From positions 1 to 33,253 of the forward strand of contig NZ_BQYK01000009.1 of assembly GCF_023168145.1 (NCBI RefSeq): a DNA stretch of 33,253 bases, in the 5' to 3' direction. The position numbers and the translations under genes are program-made. Source of the DNA: Sporosarcina sp. NCCP-2222 (GTDB lineage Bacteria > Bacillota > Bacilli > Bacillales_A > Planococcaceae). The notes below the pieces were generated by a model. The model was given only the letters and a program-made list of their open reading frames with translations. It was not told the origin of the DNA and ran no database searches. This document shows, piece after piece, positions 32,010 through 33,253 of the stretch (the first letter of the stretch is position 1; every line of letters begins with the position of its first letter).

Positions 32010-33253
32010 TTAGTACTTATTCACATAGACATCTGTGTTAAATTTTGCTTCATTGCCTTGCCGGTTTTGGACCGGTGAACTTGCATCACGGACCAATCGG
32101 ACACGTAAATCGTAAATTTTATTATCAAGAAGGTTGATTGAATAGGTATTCAAGGAATTCGTTCTATTTGTATCCCTTGATAGTACTTCAAGAACCAAAT
32201 CACCGTAACTGTAACCTGAGATTCCATCCGTATCTAGATAAACAACATCCTTTTTGTCACCGTTAATGTCAACGTTAACGGCAATCGATCCCCAGATCGT
32301 TGTCCCATACGTATTATCTGTATAAGAAGGTTGCACTGGACCCAATGCAGAGGTTGGAACAGCAACTTGATTAATGGATACTAGGAAGTCTTTCGCATCC
32401 ACACCTAGAACCGCTTCACTAAAAGTAAGTACTAACGAATTATTTGAAGCACCTACTCGTGCCGCGATCAATTCCGGATTCGCACCACTCACGAAAGTCA
32501 CGTTACCCTTTCCCGGAGCAGCTAATATATTCCCTGCGTTATCCCGGATATTGTTCACTGTAAACAAGGCTGTTTTCGTCTCTTTTATTTCTGAAGAAGG
32601 CACATGGACTGTGACAACAACGTTGGTTGCTTTGTCTGACGTTCCAGCGAAGTTTGTTGTGACATAGGAACCGTACGGCAATGCTTTGCCATCCCATGTA
32701 TAATTATTTATGTCCTGTACGGTAACTAAATTAATCCCGCTTTCGTCATCAACTGCCGTAAAGGTTGCTGTCTGTTCCACGCCTGGTGAAACTCCCGGGT
32801 TTACAGGCGTGTTCGTAACACCTACTACGACTGGTCGAACCGTATCATTTGAAACATTGTTTGTGACCGAGAAATACATAGTCGCTAATTGGTTTGCATT
32901 TGGGCGTGCCGCTTTATCGACTACGGTGTTTGCAGAAAGTCGGAGTTGATAGTCCCCATTCGGCAACACTTGAGAAATAGTTAGTGTATTATTTGCAAAC
33001 GTTGCATTGACACCGTTGCGAAGAGTAATTGGCGTTGATACACCTGTTTTTTGATCAATTAACATGATCGATGTATTGCCACTCGCTGAAATATCCTCGG
33101 TAAATGTAGCCACGATTTTACCATCCTTATATTCAACCGTCGTCAAAGCGGGTGGAATCGTGTCCTTCATCAACGTAACGGATTTAGAATACGTTGCCGC
33201 ATCGTTACCAACTGTATCCTTCACGTCACTATCAATGAATAGGATGGCGTCAT
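32010..33253 (-). CDS. S-layer-type surface protein with Ig-like domains (C-terminal part, 5' end outside)
   Basis: The frame is open to the window edge; the GTG at 33224 is an internal Val, since the codons before it (DAILFIDSD) continue the same domain. The visible 413 or so residues consist of Ig-like beta domains: KDTIPPALTTVEYKDGKIVA and TFTEDISASGNTSIML (Big_5-like), NDTVRPVVVGVTNTPVNPG, and a third domain with SLVLTFSEAVLG. They share the pattern 'D-x-x-PP/RP-V ... F-s-E'. Thr, Asn, Val and Asp dominate and there is no Cys. No LPXTG or membrane anchor occurs at the C-terminus (TDVYVNKY), so attachment, for example by SLH domains, must be at the unseen N-terminus. An S-layer or large adhesive surface protein is most likely. 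Confidence 0.8.
   Translation of the reverse strand, partial: DAILFIDSDVKDTVGNDAATYSKSVTLMKDTIPPALTTVEYKDGKIVATFTEDISASGNTSIMLIDQKTGVSTPITLRNGVNATFANNTLTISQVLPNGDYQLRLSANTVVDKAARPNANQLATMYFSVTNNVSNDTVRPVVVGVTNTPVNPGVSPGVEQTATFTAVDDESGINLVTVQDINNYTWDGKALPYGSYVTTNFAGTSDKATNVVVTVHVPSSEIKETKTALFTVNNIRDNAGNILAAPGKGNVTFVSGANPELIAARVGASNNSLVLTFSEAVLGVDAKDFLVSINQVAVPTSALGPVQPSYTDNTYGTTIWGSIAVNVDINGDKKDVVYLDTDGISGYSYGDLVLEVLSRDTNRTNSLNTYSINLLDNKIYDLRVRLVRDASSPVQNRQGNEAKFNTDVYVNKY

Noticed and set aside
33195..33224. GTG at 33224 as the start of the Ig-like surface protein
   Set aside because: The same frame is open to the window edge and the residues before it continue the Ig-like domain, so this is an internal Val.

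Overview
The window looks like chromosomal DNA from a low-to-mid GC, endospore-forming member of the Bacillales, probably a Planococcaceae/Lysinibacillus/Sporosarcina-type organism. The support is AGGAGG-type ribosome binding sites with frequent TTG/GTG starts, a BclB-like collagen/exosporium-type protein at the left edge, CcpA-type cre boxes, LPXTG/sortase and S-layer proteins at the right edge, and B. subtilis-like lipoprotein signals. I cannot name a species. No rRNA, tRNA or CRISPR array was seen.

Layout. 1-4.4 kb: 3' end of a collagen-like surface protein, a small lipoprotein, two small membrane proteins and a methyl-accepting chemotaxis protein. 4.8-7.5 kb: a transporter gene and a metal-dependent amidohydrolase of the Xaa-Pro/Arg dipeptidase (imidazolonepropionase-like) type, behind a promoter with a palindrome over its -10 and a cre-like site upstream. 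7.5-14.1 kb: a complete Opp/Dpp-type peptide ABC transporter. Two permeases with unusual N-terminal extensions and a lipoprotein binding protein lie on the minus strand; a fused two-domain ATPase diverges from them. The binding protein appears to be circularly permuted: the part that is normally C-terminal comes first. Dipeptidase and peptide importer together suggest peptide scavenging.

14.2-16.2 kb: an IS3-family element (IS150-like, -1 frameshift) sits inside an array of degenerate 20/21-nt repeats. 16.2-17.7 kb: small minus-strand genes resembling orphan immunity genes, one a SUKH (SMI1/KNR4) protein. 18.0-23.4 kb: a GAF/PucR-type regulator followed by a catabolic operon (aldehyde dehydrogenase, 3-hydroxyisobutyrate-dehydrogenase-like enzyme, DUF3100-type membrane protein, small partner membrane protein) with a cre box at the operon start; substrate unknown. 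23.9-26.0 kb: an orphan response regulator with a SARP/BTAD output and, convergent to it, a PAS-GGDEF protein. 26.2-31.6 kb: a two-gene operon of a 1596-residue LPQTG adhesin and its class D-like sortase. 32.0 kb to the end: the C-terminal part of a large Ig-like repeat surface/S-layer-type protein that runs off the window.

The strongest candidate for something undescribed is the permuted binding protein with its extended permeases. Next are the relationship between the single-chain transporter (5.0 kb) and the split DUF3100 pair (22.2-23.4 kb), and the repeat array carrying the IS. All family assignments come from motif recognition by eye; no database search was run.
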